A DNA stretch of 64,000 bases from Nocardioides campestrisoli (GCF_013624435.2 NZ_CP061768.1:2510001-2574000), one strand, 5' to 3'; counted from the stretch's first letter, positions 8,757 to 18,144 are shown. Numbers and translations are program-made. The notes: generated by a model from the letters alone, not told the origin.

Positions 8757-10499
8757 GTGACCATCGTGACCATCGCCCCACCGAGCCGCCTGGACGTCGT
8801 TCGTCCCTGGCTGCCGAGGCTCGCAAAACTGGTCGGGCTCGCCGCCCTGGGCTGGCTCCTGGTCTGGCCACTGGTGATCCTGGCCTACGGCTCGGCGCAC
8901 TCCTCGCCGCTGCGCCAGGAGTCCGGGTGGACACTGGGCGGGTACCAGCGTGTCTTCACCGACTCGACGACCTACGGCACACTCGCGACCACCCTGGGTT
9001 TCGCCGTCGCAGTCACCATCCTGGCGACCGGAATGGCTATCGTCCTGGCTGCCATCAGCACCCGGCTCGACGTCCCACTGCGGTGGGCGATCACGCCGAC
9101 CATGGTGGTCCTGGTGGCCACACCCACCGTGCTCTACGCGATGGCCTGGGCCGTGCTCGGTGCCGGGGAGTCGGGACTGATCGGCAGCGCCCTGAAGGGC
9201 GTCGGGCTCGACTCCGTCGCGTCCGCCGTGGAGACCCGGAGCATGGCGGGAATGATCCTGGTGACGTCGGCGAAGGCCGGGGCGCTGGCCTACCTGGTCC
9301 TCATCGCCGCGTTCCAGCGTCGCGATCCCTCGCTCGAGGAGGCAGCCCGCATCGCCGGTTCGTCGCGGCTGCGCAGCTTCTTCGGGATCGAGCTGGCGGT
9401 GCTGGCACCCGCGATCATCGCGGCAGGGCTGCTGACGTTCGTGAAGGCTCTGGAGGCGTTCGACATCCCTGCGGTGCTGGGACTGCCCGGGGGCATCAAC
9501 GTCTACTCCACCCACATCTTCAGCTACCTGCGGCAGGTCGGTGGAGCCGACTACGCGGCGGCGTCCGCCGCCTCCCTGGTGATCGTCGCGATCATGGTCC
9601 CCCTGGTCTTCTACCAGGTCCGGGTGTCCCAGGGCAGTCGGCGGTTCGCGATCGTCAGCGGTCGAACGTCGCTGCAGGGCACGTTGACCCGTCCGGGTCG
9701 ACTGCGCTATCCGATCGGCTGCTTCATCGCGCTCATCGTCACCCTCGTGTTCGTGCTGCCCGTCAGCCAGATCATCCTCGCGGCATTCCGGCCGTACGTG
9801 GGAGCGAGCGACTTCACCATGGCGAACTTCGAGCGGCTGCAGAGCGACCCGCGCAACATGGAGGCGGTGGTCAACACCTTCAAGGTCGTCGGGATCGGGG
9901 GCCTGCTGGCCGTCGCGCTCGCCCTGATCGTCAGCTTCGCGTTCATCCGGATGAAGTCAAGGGTGGGCCGGGTCATCCAGTTCGCTTCCTGGGTGCCCCT
10001 GGCGCTCCCCGGGATCGTGCTCGGACTGGCCTTCGTGTGGTCGTTCCTGACGACCCCGGGCGCCTCGCGGCTCTACGGGACGTCCTGGGCGCTGATCATC
10101 GGACTGGCGGTCGCCACCATGCCGATCGCCGTCCGAGCGGTGGAGGGGTCGCTCATCCAGGTCGGCGGGCACCTCGAGGAGGCCGCGCGCATCAGCGGCG
10201 CGTCCCATGCCCGGGCACTCCTCGGCGTCACCGTGCGACTGCTCGTGCCGAGCCTGGTCGCCGCCTGGCTGCTTGTCTCGATCACGATGTCAGGGATCCT
10301 CGACGTCCCGCTGTTGCTGGGCTCGAGCGGGACGCAGATGATCGCCTCGTCCAGCTACGCCTTCTACACCAACGGGGAGACCGGCGCGGCGGCTGCGCTG
10401 TACCTGGTCTTCACCGTCCTTCTGATCACCGTCGGCGGAGCGCTCTGGCTGGTCGCCCAAGCGGCCCGGGTCCTGCCGTCCCTGCTTCGCCGAGTCTGA
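8757..10499 (+). CDS. ABC importer permease, two fused permease halves
   Basis: 580 residues with about twelve membrane helices in two similar halves. Each half carries an EAA loop contacting the ATPase: EEAARIAGSSRLRSFFG near 196 and EEAARISGASHARALLG near 475. This duplicated layout is that of FbpB/AfuB-type permeases. GTG start 26 bases after the binding-protein gene. It forms the transmembrane channel for the ligand delivered by the lipoprotein. Confidence 0.92.
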   Translation: MTIVTIAPPSRLDVVRPWLPRLAKLVGLAALGWLLVWPLVILAYGSAHSSPLRQESGWTLGGYQRVFTDSTTYGTLATTLGFAVAVTILATGMAIVLAAISTRLDVPLRWAITPTMVVLVATPTVLYAMAWAVLGAGESGLIGSALKGVGLDSVASAVETRSMAGMILVTSAKAGALAYLVLIAAFQRRDPSLEEAARIAGSSRLRSFFGIELAVLAPAIIAAGLLTFVKALEAFDIPAVLGLPGGINVYSTHIFSYLRQVGGADYAAASAASLVIVAIMVPLVFYQVRVSQGSRRFAIVSGRTSLQGTLTRPGRLRYPIGCFIALIVTLVFVLPVSQIILAAFRPYVGASDFTMANFERLQSDPRNMEAVVNTFKVVGIGGLLAVALALIVSFAFIRMKSRVGRVIQFASWVPLALPGIVLGLAFVWSFLTTPGASRLYGTSWALIIGLAVATMPIAVRAVEGSLIQVGGHLEEAARISGASHARALLGVTVRLLVPSLVAAWLLVSITMSGILDVPLLLGSSGTQMIASSSYAFYTNGETGAAAALYLVFTVLLITVGGALWLVAQAARVLPSLLRRV

Positions 10500-10512
10500 G
10501 AGCGAGATTGTC

Positions 10513-11676
10513 ATGGACAGCATTTCCATCGCCGGAGTTCACAAGAGCTTCGGGAACCGCCGGATTCTCGAGGGCGTCGACCTCGAGGTCGAGCAGGGCG
10601 AGTTCGTCTGCCTGCTGGGTCCGTCGGGTTGTGGCAAGACGACTCTCCTGCGCTGCATCGCCGGCCTCGAGAGTCCCGACTCCGGTTCGATCAGGTTCGG
10701 CGATGACGCCGTCTTCGACGCAGTCAAGCAGCGCAACGTGCCTCCCGAGCGACGTCAGCTGGGGATGGTCTTCCAGAATTTCGCGCTCTGGCCACACAAG
10801 ACCGTGTGGGACAACGTTGCCTACCCGCTGCAGCGCCGGCGCACTCCGCGTGCGGAGGCCCGGGACCGGATCGAGGAGGCGCTCGACCTGGTGGGCCTCG
10901 GGGACCAGCGCGACTCCTACCCCGGAACACTCTCCGGCGGTCAGCAGCAGCGGGTGTCCCTGGCCCGAGCGGTGGTGGCGCGGCCGCGGGTTCTCCTCTT
11001 CGACGAACCGCTCTCGAGCCTCGATGCGAACCTGCGTGAGCAGATGCGGCGCGAGATCCGGCGGCTCCAGCAGCATCTCGGAGCCACCGCGATCTATGTG
11101 ACCCACGACAAGGAGGACGCCGGTGGGCTTGCGGATAGGCTCGCGGTCCTTCAGGACGGTCAGGTGGCCCAGCAGGGGACGCCGCGGGACGTCTTCTCCC
11201 AGCCGTCCACCCGCTTCGTCGCCCAGTTCGTCGGTTTCGACCACTTCCTGCCTGGTGTCGTCGAGTCCGCGCAGGACGGCGGTACGGTGGTCGCCCTCGC
11301 AAACGGACACCGGGTGGCGGCGCCGCCGAGCAACGCACTCGATGCGGGCGCCGACGCAGTCCTCGCGGTACGGAGCCGGCTGCTCTCGGTGATGCGAGAG
11401 GCGGCCCCCGGCGACAACGTCGTACTCGACGGTGCGATCGACGGCGTCGCGTACCTCGGCGACGACGTCGAGGTCACGGTGCGGCACAGCGGCGGGGAGA
11501 TGATCGCCCGAGTCAGCCCCGCCCAAGCGCGGACCCTCGACCCGGGAAGCGAGGTCGTCGTCGTGGCGAACGAGGGCGCCCTGAGCGTCCTGCGGTTCCC
11601 CGGAACGACGAGGCACTCCGCCGCGCCCGCCGCGGACCGCGTCATCGGGCAGCCCGTGGAGTCGCTCGTTCCGTAG
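10513..11676 (+). CDS. ABC importer ATP-binding subunit (FbpC/PotA type)
   Basis: 387 residues. Walker A GPSGCGKTT at about 36, Q-loop FQNFALWPH, signature LSGGQQQR near 140, Walker B RVLLFDEP followed by the D-loop, and switch His in YVTHDKEDA. About 140 C-terminal residues form a TOBE-type regulatory domain. It energises the permease encoded 13 bases upstream. It is the last gene of the LysR-linked operon, followed by a hairpin at 11758-11796. Confidence 0.93.
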   Translation: MDSISIAGVHKSFGNRRILEGVDLEVEQGEFVCLLGPSGCGKTTLLRCIAGLESPDSGSIRFGDDAVFDAVKQRNVPPERRQLGMVFQNFALWPHKTVWDNVAYPLQRRRTPRAEARDRIEEALDLVGLGDQRDSYPGTLSGGQQQRVSLARAVVARPRVLLFDEPLSSLDANLREQMRREIRRLQQHLGATAIYVTHDKEDAGGLADRLAVLQDGQVAQQGTPRDVFSQPSTRFVAQFVGFDHFLPGVVESAQDGGTVVALANGHRVAAPPSNALDAGADAVLAVRSRLLSVMREAAPGDNVVLDGAIDGVAYLGDDVEVTVRHSGGEMIARVSPAQARTLDPGSEVVVVANEGALSVLRFPGTTRHSAAPAADRVIGQPVESLVP

Positions 11677-11757
11677 CGCAGGTCAGCACGGGTCAGTCAT
11701 TCAGTACGACGACGTCTGATCCGAGTCCGACCGCAACACACAGGCTCTGACCTGTGG

Positions 11758-11796
11758 AAGCGCCGCTCCCCGACCTTCGGTCGGTGGGCGGCGCTT
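11758..11796 (+). terminator. Stem-loop terminator after the ABC operon
   Basis: AAGCGCCGC (11758-11766) pairs with GCGGCGCTT (11788-11796), and the inner CCGACC/GGTCGG extends the stem around a TTC loop. No T tract, as is common in high-GC actinobacteria. Confidence 0.6.
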
Positions 11797-11907
11797 GTCG
11801 TCGTCGCTGGCTGGGGTGGTCGACGAAGCGCATCGCCTTCACGTAGGGCTGGAAACATGGACCTCCTCGCGCGTCCCTTGCCTCGAGGCGCATTCCCTTC
11901 TAAGGTT

Positions 11908-11925
11908 ATTGTTAGCCAACCAACA
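11908..11925. promoter_or_regulatory. Candidate TetR operator, AGCCAACCA type
   Basis: GTTAGCCAACCAAC lies at 11911-11924, 15 bases before the GTG of the acyl-CoA dehydrogenase gene, and TTGTT/AACAA flank it as short arms. The core AGCCAACCA recurs upstream of the TetR gene (13224-13240, reversed) and at 44454-44469. Confidence 0.6.
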
Positions 11926-11939
11926 AGAGTAGGGGCACC

Positions 11940-13148
11940 GTGAGCCGTTCACTCGTCGATCCACGTCCACGTATCCCGGCAGCGCATCGCACCGAGGAGC
12001 GTGAGGCCATCCAGGAGATGGCGCGCGACTTCGCCATGCGCGAGGTGCTGCCTGTCGCCAACGTGCTCGACCCCGAGCACGGGCTCATCCCCGACTCCCT
12101 GCGCGAGAAGATGGGCGACCTGGGCTTCTTCGGCATCCTCGTCCCCGAGGAGCTAGGCGGCCTCGGCCTGGGCGTCGTGGAGTACGCGATCATCACCGAA
12201 GAGCTCTCTCGAGCCTGGATGAGTGTCGCCAGCATCATCACCCGCTCCGGCATCGCCAAGGCCCTCGACCCGACGATGCGCGCAGAGCTCCTTCCCAAGG
12301 CGGCACGCGGCGAGTGGCTGGGCGCCTTCGCGATGAGTGAGCCGGGTGCCGGATCCGACATCGCCTCGATCCGCACGCGGGCCGACAAGGTCGACGGCGG
12401 CTGGCTGATCAACGGCCAGAAGATGTGGTGCACCTTCGCCGACCAGGCCAACGGCATCATCGTGGTGGCCAGGACGACTCCGTACGACCCGGAGAACCGG
12501 CACGAGGGGATCCGTCGCTTCATCCTGCACAAGGAGCCGAACTCCTTCCCCGAGGGCCTGTCTGGAACCCCCGTCCGCAAGATCGGCTACCACGGCTGGA
12601 ACACCTTCGAGCTCTCCTTCGACAACTGCTTCGTGCCCGACGACTGCCTGCTCGGGTACGAGAGCGACGGTCAGGGCGACGGTGGCTTCAAGCGCGTGGC
12701 TGCCGGCATGCTCACCCCGCGCATCCACACCGCCGCACGCTCCATCGGCCTCGCGCGTGGCGCGCTCGAGGACACCATCAAGTACGTCCAGGAGCGTGAG
12801 CAGTTCGGTCACGCCATCGGCGACTACCAGAACACGCGGTTCAAGATCGCGGAGATGGCTGCTGACATCGAGCTCTGCCGGGCACTGATGTACGAGGTGG
12901 CAGCCGATGTCGACGCCGGCGAGGCCTCCGACGTGCGCGCCGCGATGCTCAAGTACGCAGCCGCCGAGATGTCCGAGCGAGTCACGTCCCAGGCGCTGCA
13001 GCTGCACGGTGGGGCCGGGTACACGACCGACTTCCCGGTCGAGCGCTACTGGCGCGATGCACGCCTGACCAAGATCTTCGAAGGTTCCTCCGAGATCATG
13101 CTGCGCCTGGTCTCCGACCGGCTGCTCCCCCAGACACCGTTCCGGTGA
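11940..13148 (+). CDS. Acyl-CoA dehydrogenase (homotetramer type)
   Basis: 402 residues of full-length acyl-CoA dehydrogenase. Visible motifs: FAMSEPGAGSDIASIRTRA near 138 (flavin and substrate contact), REQFGHAIGDYQNTRFKIAEM near 282, and the C-terminal IFEGSSEIMLRLV holding the catalytic Glu at the MCAD-type position. It should form the trans-2 double bond of an acyl-CoA and pass electrons to ETF. First gene of an ACAD-TetR-racemase group, with a candidate operator directly upstream. GTG start follows AGTAGGGG. Confidence 0.93.
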   Translation: MSRSLVDPRPRIPAAHRTEEREAIQEMARDFAMREVLPVANVLDPEHGLIPDSLREKMGDLGFFGILVPEELGGLGLGVVEYAIITEELSRAWMSVASIITRSGIAKALDPTMRAELLPKAARGEWLGAFAMSEPGAGSDIASIRTRADKVDGGWLINGQKMWCTFADQANGIIVVARTTPYDPENRHEGIRRFILHKEPNSFPEGLSGTPVRKIGYHGWNTFELSFDNCFVPDDCLLGYESDGQGDGGFKRVAAGMLTPRIHTAARSIGLARGALEDTIKYVQEREQFGHAIGDYQNTRFKIAEMAADIELCRALMYEVAADVDAGEASDVRAAMLKYAAAEMSERVTSQALQLHGGAGYTTDFPVERYWRDARLTKIFEGSSEIMLRLVSDRLLPQTPFR

Positions 13149-13223
13149 CGGCAACCTCCGCGAGCCGAATCGCCCGGCACATCTGTACAGGGAACCGTTG
13201 TGCAGGTGGGCCATAGTCGGTAG

Positions 13224-13240
13224 TTTGCTGGTTGGCTCAC
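13224..13240. promoter_or_regulatory. Candidate TetR operator before the TetR gene
   Basis: TTTGCTGGTTGGCTCAC contains TGGTTGGCT, the exact reverse complement of AGCCAACCA found at 11911 and 44454. TTTG and CAAA (13241 onward) form outer arms. It ends at the ribosome site AAAGGAGAG, so binding would block translation initiation or transcription: a likely autoregulatory site. Confidence 0.62.
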
Positions 13241-13251
13241 AAAGGAGAGAC

Positions 13252-13896
13252 ATGACCACGCGCCAACTGAACGGCCACCAGGTTCGCTCGGAGAAGTCCA
13301 CCCGCCTGCTGTTGCGGGCCGCGGGCGAGCTTGTCGCGGAGGGCGGCTACCAGTCGATGACGCTCGCCACCGTCGGCGAACGCGCCGGCTACAGCCGCAG
13401 CCTCGCCACAGCCCGGTTCGGCTCCAAGGCGAAGCTCCTGGAGGCACTGGTCGACGAGATCGTCGGCCGATGGTCGGTGGAGACCATGGAGCCCGAGCTG
13501 CAGGGGCTCTCCGGTCTGGACTCGCTGCGTGTCATCCTCCAAGGCATCCGCAACGCCTACGGGCGACGACCAGACTCGCTCTCCGTGCTGTATGCGCTGA
13601 TCTTCGAGGCGGCTGGGCCGGTCCCTGAGCTCCACGACCGGTTCGTCGAGTTCCACCTCAACCAGCGCGAGCGCATCAGCTCGCACATCCGCAACGGACT
13701 GGCCGACGGCTCGATCAACGAGGGCGTCGACCCCGACGCGTTGGCCGCGATGATCGTCGCCCAGCTCCGCGGGGTCGGCTACCTGTGGAAGCTCGACCCC
13801 GATTCGATCGATGCGACAGCGGTCCTGAACACGTTCATCGACCAGGTTCTTCAGCGCATCTCCGCTGAACCACACCCGCGGGAGGCCGCCACCTGA
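13252..13896 (+). CDS. TetR/AcrR-family transcriptional regulator
   Basis: 214 residues. Helix-turn-helix at about 15-60: [32 protein letters not shown] followed by [14 protein letters not shown]. The ligand domain is helical and resembles regulators that sense acyl-CoA thioesters. ATG 13252 follows AAAGGAGAG. The operator-like site immediately upstream recurs before the dehydrogenase at 11940 and in the TRAP/Usp divergent region, so this protein is the best candidate for controlling several transcription units of the locus (inference). Confidence 0.9.
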   Translation: MTTRQLNGHQVRSEKSTRLLLRAAGELVAEGGYQSMTLATVGERAGYSRSLATARFGSKAKLLEALVDEIVGRWSVETMEPELQGLSGLDSLRVILQGIRNAYGRRPDSLSVLYALIFEAAGPVPELHDRFVEFHLNQRERISSHIRNGLADGSINEGVDPDALAAMIVAQLRGVGYLWKLDPDSIDATAVLNTFIDQVLQRISAEPHPREAAT

Positions 13897-13899
13897 CGG

Positions 13900-13918
13900 C
13901 TTCTCGCACGACGAGAAG
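13900..13918 (+). promoter_or_regulatory. Small hairpin overlapping the ribosome site of the racemase gene
   Basis: CTTCTCG (13900-13906) pairs with CGAGAAG (13912-13918) around CACGA. The right arm shares bases with the AAGGA ribosome site (13916-13920) for ATG 13931. Confidence 0.35.
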
Positions 13919-13930
13919 GACAACAACACC

Positions 13931-15031
13931 ATGGCTGGACCCCTCTCAGGTCTGAGAGTCGTAGAGCTGGCAAGCATCGGACCGGGGCCACACGCAGCCA
14001 TGATCCTGGCCGACCTCGGCGCCGACGTCGTGCGCGTCGAGCGACGTCTGGGCACTCTGGGCCTGGGGGCCCAGGGCCGCAACGAGCAGCTGCGCGGACG
14101 GACCATCGTCCGGGCCGACCTCAAGACGCCTGACGACCGCTCCGCAGTGCTCGAGCTCGTCGCTCGGGCCGACGTGCTGATCGAGGGCTACCGCCCCGGT
14201 GTCGCAGAACGCCTCGGCCTTGGCCCGGACGCCTGCCTGGCCGAGAACCCCCGGCTCGTCTACGGACGCATGACCGGGTGGGGCCAGGACGGTCCCCTCG
14301 CCGCTCGCGCCGGACACGACATCAACTACCTGTCGGTGACCGGGCTGCTCAACGCGGTCGGCCGCCCCGGCGAGCGTCCCACCATCCCGCTCAACCTGAT
14401 CGGTGACTACGGCGGCGGCTCCATGCTCCTGCTCGTGGGCATCCTCTCCGCCCTGTGGGAGCGGGAGCGCTCGGGCACGGGCCAGGTCGTGGACGCGGCC
14501 ATGGCCGAAGGAGCATCCCTGCTCGGACACATGCTGTGGGCGATGTACGGCGGGGGCGCCTGGAACGCCGAGCGCGGCACCAACTTCCTCGACGGCGGTG
14601 CCCCCTTCTACGACACCTACGAGTGCGCCGACGGTGGGCACATGGCGGTCGGAGCCGTGGAACCCCAGTTCTTCGCCCTCGTCCTGTCCACGCTCGGTCT
14701 TGACGCCGACGAGGTCCCCGCACAGCACGACCGTGACCGGTGGCCCGAGCTGCGTACCCTGATGGCCAACCGGTTCCTGCAGCATGACCGGGCCCACTGG
14801 GAGCAGGCGTTCGCGGACGTCGACGCGTGCGTCACCCCGGTGCTGTCCTTCGACGAGGCGGCACAGCACCCCCACGTTCGCGAACGCGGCATCGTCGCGG
14901 AGATGAACGGGATCATCCAGCCCGCCCCGGCACCCCGCTTCTCCCGTACCGCTCCCCCGGTCCCCTCGGCCCCTCCCACGGCTGCCAGCGAGATCTCTGA
15001 CGTCCTGCACGGGTGGAACAACCAGGCGTGA
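13931..15031 (+). CDS. Alpha-methylacyl-CoA racemase (AMACR/MCR type)
   Basis: 366 residues of the CaiB/BaiF fold. Two catalytic features of alpha-methylacyl-CoA racemase are present: [11 protein letters not shown] with His129, and [11 protein letters not shown] with Asp159, the pair that exchanges the alpha proton. The enzyme interconverts (2R)- and (2S)-2-methylacyl-CoA so that stereospecific acyl-CoA dehydrogenases can act. This suggests a methyl-branched substrate such as an isoprenoid, sterol side chain or branched fatty acid. It is 34 bases behind the TetR gene and ends before a strong terminator. Confidence 0.9.
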   Translation: MAGPLSGLRVVELASIGPGPHAAMILADLGADVVRVERRLGTLGLGAQGRNEQLRGRTIVRADLKTPDDRSAVLELVARADVLIEGYRPGVAERLGLGPDACLAENPRLVYGRMTGWGQDGPLAARAGHDINYLSVTGLLNAVGRPGERPTIPLNLIGDYGGGSMLLLVGILSALWERERSGTGQVVDAAMAEGASLLGHMLWAMYGGGAWNAERGTNFLDGGAPFYDTYECADGGHMAVGAVEPQFFALVLSTLGLDADEVPAQHDRDRWPELRTLMANRFLQHDRAHWEQAFADVDACVTPVLSFDEAAQHPHVRERGIVAEMNGIIQPAPAPRFSRTAPPVPSAPPTAASEISDVLHGWNNQA

Positions 15032-15100
15032 CGGCCCCACGCCGTCTCTTCACGACGGCGCCAGCCGCAGGAACCCAGGAATGACAAGGGGCCGAGAATG

Positions 15101-15137
15101 ACAGAGGGCCGCTGCCTGCCTGGCAGCGGCCCTCTGT
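15101..15137. terminator. Strong stem-loop terminator (16-bp perfect stem)
   Basis: ACAGAGGGCCGCTGCC (15101-15116) pairs perfectly with 15122-15137 around a 5-base loop. It separates the plus-strand racemase gene from the convergent minus-strand operon ending at 15195 and probably works in both directions. Confidence 0.85.
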
Positions 15138-15194
15138 GTGGTTCCCGGAACCGCCATCCACAGCACCCACCTCCAGCGATCCCCGGGACTCCTC

Positions 15195-15968
15195 TCAGAG
15201 GAAGACTCTTCGGGCGATCGCCAGCCTCTGGGCGTGGGTTCCCCACCCACGCAGGTGGCGAATCGCCCTGACCATCTCCCCACGACGCTCCGCCAGGGTG
15301 TGCCGTTCAGCCCTGGCCAGAGCCTCGACCAGCTCGGTCGTCGCGAGATCAGTGGTGTAGGCAGGCGCGCCGGGCTGCTGGCGCCAGGACTGGGCGAGCG
15401 GACCGGCCACCACGGGGTCGAACCCGCTCACATCGACGAGCCCGCAGACCAGGCCGACCGCCTCAGGATCATCACCGGAGACGGGCAGTGCCATTCTGTC
15501 CGCCGCGCCCGACGGACGCGCAGCCGTCTGCAGCGATCCCGCGAGAATGCTGTTCCAGGCTTTGACCACCGGCCGCCCGAGCACGTTCGCGACCCACTCG
15601 CTCTCGGTGTCCTCGGGACCGAAGCTCCCCAGCTCACCGTCCCGGTGCGGGTAGTAGTTCGTGGTGTCCACCAGAACCGCGTCGGCCGGAGCCCGAGAGA
15701 CCACCGACCGCAGCTCGGCGATCCGGTTGAACGGAACGGAGACGACCACCACGTCCGCGTCCAGCACGGCCTCAGCCCCATGCCGGGCCTGGGCTCCGAT
15801 GGACTCCGCGAACAGCTTGACGGTGCTCGGCGCCCGGGAGTTGGCCACCCTGACCTCGTGACCGGCAGCCGCGAACCTGGAGGCGAGCGTGCCGCCGATC
15901 TGCCCCGCACCGAGGGAGGCGATGCGCAACGGTTCATCGCCCTCAGGGCGTGCCGCCTCGATGCTCAT
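15195..15968 (-). CDS. F420/NADP oxidoreductase-like dinucleotide-binding protein
   Basis: 257 residues. The N-terminal Rossmann motif is IASLGAGQIGGTLASRFAAAGHEV with VANSR after it, the arrangement of NADPH-dependent F420 reductases and related F420_oxidored proteins. The family interconverts F420H2 and NADP+ or reduces other substrates. The C-terminal part (about 180-257) diverges from typical F420:NADP reductase and is longer. ATG 15968 was chosen because it overlaps the upstream stop (ATGA); the frame is open further upstream. It is the distal gene of the minus-strand beta-oxidation operon, so a redox role there is likely but unproven. Confidence 0.7.
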   Translation of the reverse strand: MSIEAARPEGDEPLRIASLGAGQIGGTLASRFAAAGHEVRVANSRAPSTVKLFAESIGAQARHGAEAVLDADVVVVSVPFNRIAELRSVVSRAPADAVLVDTTNYYPHRDGELGSFGPEDTESEWVANVLGRPVVKAWNSILAGSLQTAARPSGAADRMALPVSGDDPEAVGLVCGLVDVSGFDPVVAGPLAQSWRQQPGAPAYTTDLATTELVEALARAERHTLAERRGEMVRAIRHLRGWGTHAQRLAIARRVFL

Positions 15969-16996
15969 GCTCTGACCAGAAGGTCCCAGAGCGAGTCGGG
16001 ACCGGCGTCGAGTGCCTGTTGCCCCACGAGGGAGGCGTGCTGGTGGACGCTGCCGTTCTCGTCCCGCCATGCCCAGAGACGAGTGGTGCTCAGGCGCAGC
16101 GTGTGCTCCTCGGTGAAACCGATGGCACCGTGCACCTGGTGGGCGAGCTTCGCGACCACGCCGGCGGCCTGGGCCGCGGCCACACGGGCCGCGGCGAGCG
16201 CGAACGTGGCGTCACCTCGTGTCAGGGCGAGCGACGCGGACTTCGCCGCCGTCCGGCAGACCAGGACCTCGGAGGCGAGCGAGGCGAGCTGGTGCTGCAC
16301 GCTCTGGAACCTGTCGATGGATCGTCCGAACTGCTGACGCTCCGAGGCGTAGTGCACCGAGAGGTCCAGAGCGCGCCGGGCGGCGCCGGCCATCTGGGCC
16401 ATCCGCAGCACCGAGAGGCGCTGCTCGTGGGCCTGCGTCAGGCCGGCCGGAACGGGCCAGGTCTGTCCGCCCACAGGACGGGCGCCCGCAAGCACCAGGG
16501 TGTCGCGCGGCTCGCCGGCCATGTTCTGGGCGCTGGTCACCTGGTACTGGTCACGTGCGACCACGGCCAGGGTGGTTCCGGACAGGACGACGACGTGCTC
16601 CGCCGCCTCTCCCCAGGGGACTCGCGGCAGCGTGGCGGACACCTCGACGGTGCCGTCAGTGCCGGTGGCGACCTCCAGGCCGTCGCTGACGGCAACGGTC
16701 AGGCGACCCTCGGGGACCTGGACCCCTGCCTCGGCCAGGATCCAGGCTGCCAGCCCGGTCTCGGCGAACGGCACGGCGGCAGCGTTCTCGCCGAGCACTC
16801 CGAGCACGGCGACGAGCTCCTCGAGCCCACCGCCGGAGCCGCCCTTCTCCTCGTCGACACCCAGACCCAGCACGCCGATCTGGTCGAGTGCCTCCCACAG
16901 CGGTGCGTTCAGCTCCGCCGGGGTGTCCGGGTCAGTCGTGTGCCGGGCGCAGGCGTCGGCCACTGCACCCGTCAGTGCGTCGATCACGTCGTTCAT
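15965..16996 (-). CDS. Acyl-CoA dehydrogenase, small subunit of a heteromeric pair
   Basis: 343 residues, shorter than a normal acyl-CoA dehydrogenase (about 380-400). N-terminal helical domain, then beta domain and C-terminal helices with ASERQQFGRSIDRFQSVQHQLA near 248. The C-terminus lacks the YEG(T/S) catalytic segment. Adjacent pairs like this form alpha2beta2 enzymes in actinobacterial sterol side-chain degradation (ChsE1-ChsE2 type), with one FAD per heterodimer. It overlaps its partner by four bases (ATGA), supporting 1:1 production. Start ATG 16996 fixed by that overlap. Confidence 0.87.
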   Translation of the reverse strand: MNDVIDALTGAVADACARHTTDPDTPAELNAPLWEALDQIGVLGLGVDEEKGGSGGGLEELVAVLGVLGENAAAVPFAETGLAAWILAEAGVQVPEGRLTVAVSDGLEVATGTDGTVEVSATLPRVPWGEAAEHVVVLSGTTLAVVARDQYQVTSAQNMAGEPRDTLVLAGARPVGGQTWPVPAGLTQAHEQRLSVLRMAQMAGAARRALDLSVHYASERQQFGRSIDRFQSVQHQLASLASEVLVCRTAAKSASLALTRGDATFALAAARVAAAQAAGVVAKLAHQVHGAIGFTEEHTLRLSTTRLWAWRDENGSVHQHASLVGQQALDAGPDSLWDLLVRA

Positions 16997-18144
16997 GCTG
17001 CGGTCACCGCCTTGGAGATGATTCCCCGGAGAATCTCGTTGGTTCCTCCACGCAGGGTGAAGGCAGGACTGTGGATGAGGGACTCCGACAACATGTGGGG
17101 CAGGAGTGCCTCGCTGGCGGGGTCGGGCGCGATGTCCACGAGCAGGCGGGTCGTCTCGACGAGGAGCCCCTCGAACTGGGTCCCGAGGTCCTTGACGATC
17201 GCCGCCGCGACGGCGGGGTCCTCGCCCTCCTCGATCCGTCCCGCCACGGCCAGCGACATCTGCCGCAGGACCCACAGGCGCGAGACCAGCTCACCGAGCC
17301 GGACGCGGTCAGGGGTTGCGCCGGCCCGGGACAGGTGACGCACGGCCTCGACCAGGAGCGGGAAGGTCGAGAGGATCCGCTCGGGACCGCTGCGCTCGAG
17401 ACCGAGCTCGCTGGTCACCTGCATCCAGCCGGAGCCGGGCTGGCCCAGCACCCGCGAGTCGGGCACGAAGGTGCGGTTGAAGACGACCTCGTTGAAGTGG
17501 TGCTCGCCGGTCAGGAGACGGATCGGCCGGATCTCGATCGAGGGGTCGGGCAGCTCGACGATCATCTGGGAGAGGCCCGCGTGACGTCGTTCGGTCACCG
17601 GCTCGGTGCGGACCAGGGCGATCATCGCGTGCGCGTGGTGCGCGCCGCTGGTCCAGATCTTGGTGCCCTCGAGCTCCCAGCCACCCTCGACGCGAGTAGC
17701 CCTGGTGCGTACCGAGGCCAGGTCGGAACCGGTGTCGGGCTCGGACATGCCGATCGCGAAGTAGCACTCGCCACGCGCGATGGCGGGCAGGAACGTCTGA
17801 CGCTGCTCCTCTGTGCCGAACTTCATCAGGGCCTGGCCCGACTGCCGGTCAGCGATCCAGTGCGCAGCCACCGGAGCGCCGGCGGCCAGGAGCTCCTCGG
17901 TGACCACGAAGCGGGCCAGGGCGCCAGCCTCCGTGCCGCCGTACTCGCGCGGGAAGGCCATGCCGATCCAACCGCGGGCGCCGAGGCGCTTGCTGAACTC
18001 CTCGTCCCACCCGGCCAGCCACTGGTCAGGGCGCATCTGGATCCGCCCCGAGGCCAGTTCCTCGGCCAGGAACGCGCGCACTTCTCGGCGCAGCTGCTCC
18101 GCCGACTCCGGCAGAGCCACGGCCTGCAGGTTCATGAAATCCAT
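16993..18144 (-). CDS. Acyl-CoA dehydrogenase, large subunit of a heteromeric pair
   Basis: 383 residues. FAIGMSEPDTGSDLASVRTRATRVEGG near 135 is the flavin-contact region. At the C-terminus the segment reads TLRGGTNEILRGII: the Glu of the MCAD-type active site is replaced, as in the large subunits of heteromeric actinobacterial acyl-CoA dehydrogenases. It should act with the 343-residue subunit encoded next. Start ATG 18144 gives the usual N-terminus MDFMNL; the longer open frame upstream runs into the crotonase gene. Confidence 0.9.
   Translation of the reverse strand: MDFMNLQAVALPESAEQLRREVRAFLAEELASGRIQMRPDQWLAGWDEEFSKRLGARGWIGMAFPREYGGTEAGALARFVVTEELLAAGAPVAAHWIADRQSGQALMKFGTEEQRQTFLPAIARGECYFAIGMSEPDTGSDLASVRTRATRVEGGWELEGTKIWTSGAHHAHAMIALVRTEPVTERRHAGLSQMIVELPDPSIEIRPIRLLTGEHHFNEVVFNRTFVPDSRVLGQPGSGWMQVTSELGLERSGPERILSTFPLLVEAVRHLSRAGATPDRVRLGELVSRLWVLRQMSLAVAGRIEEGEDPAVAAAIVKDLGTQFEGLLVETTRLLVDIAPDPASEALLPHMLSESLIHSPAFTLRGGTNEILRGIISKAVTAA

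Noticed and set aside
7582..11676. Iron(III) uptake system
   Set aside because: Fold and subunit layout fit, but the iron-binding Tyr pair is not visible and the genes sit in a catabolic operon.
13931..15031. Third CoA-transferase
   Set aside because: The His129/Asp159 pair and GHDINY motif show an alpha-methylacyl-CoA racemase rather than a transferase.
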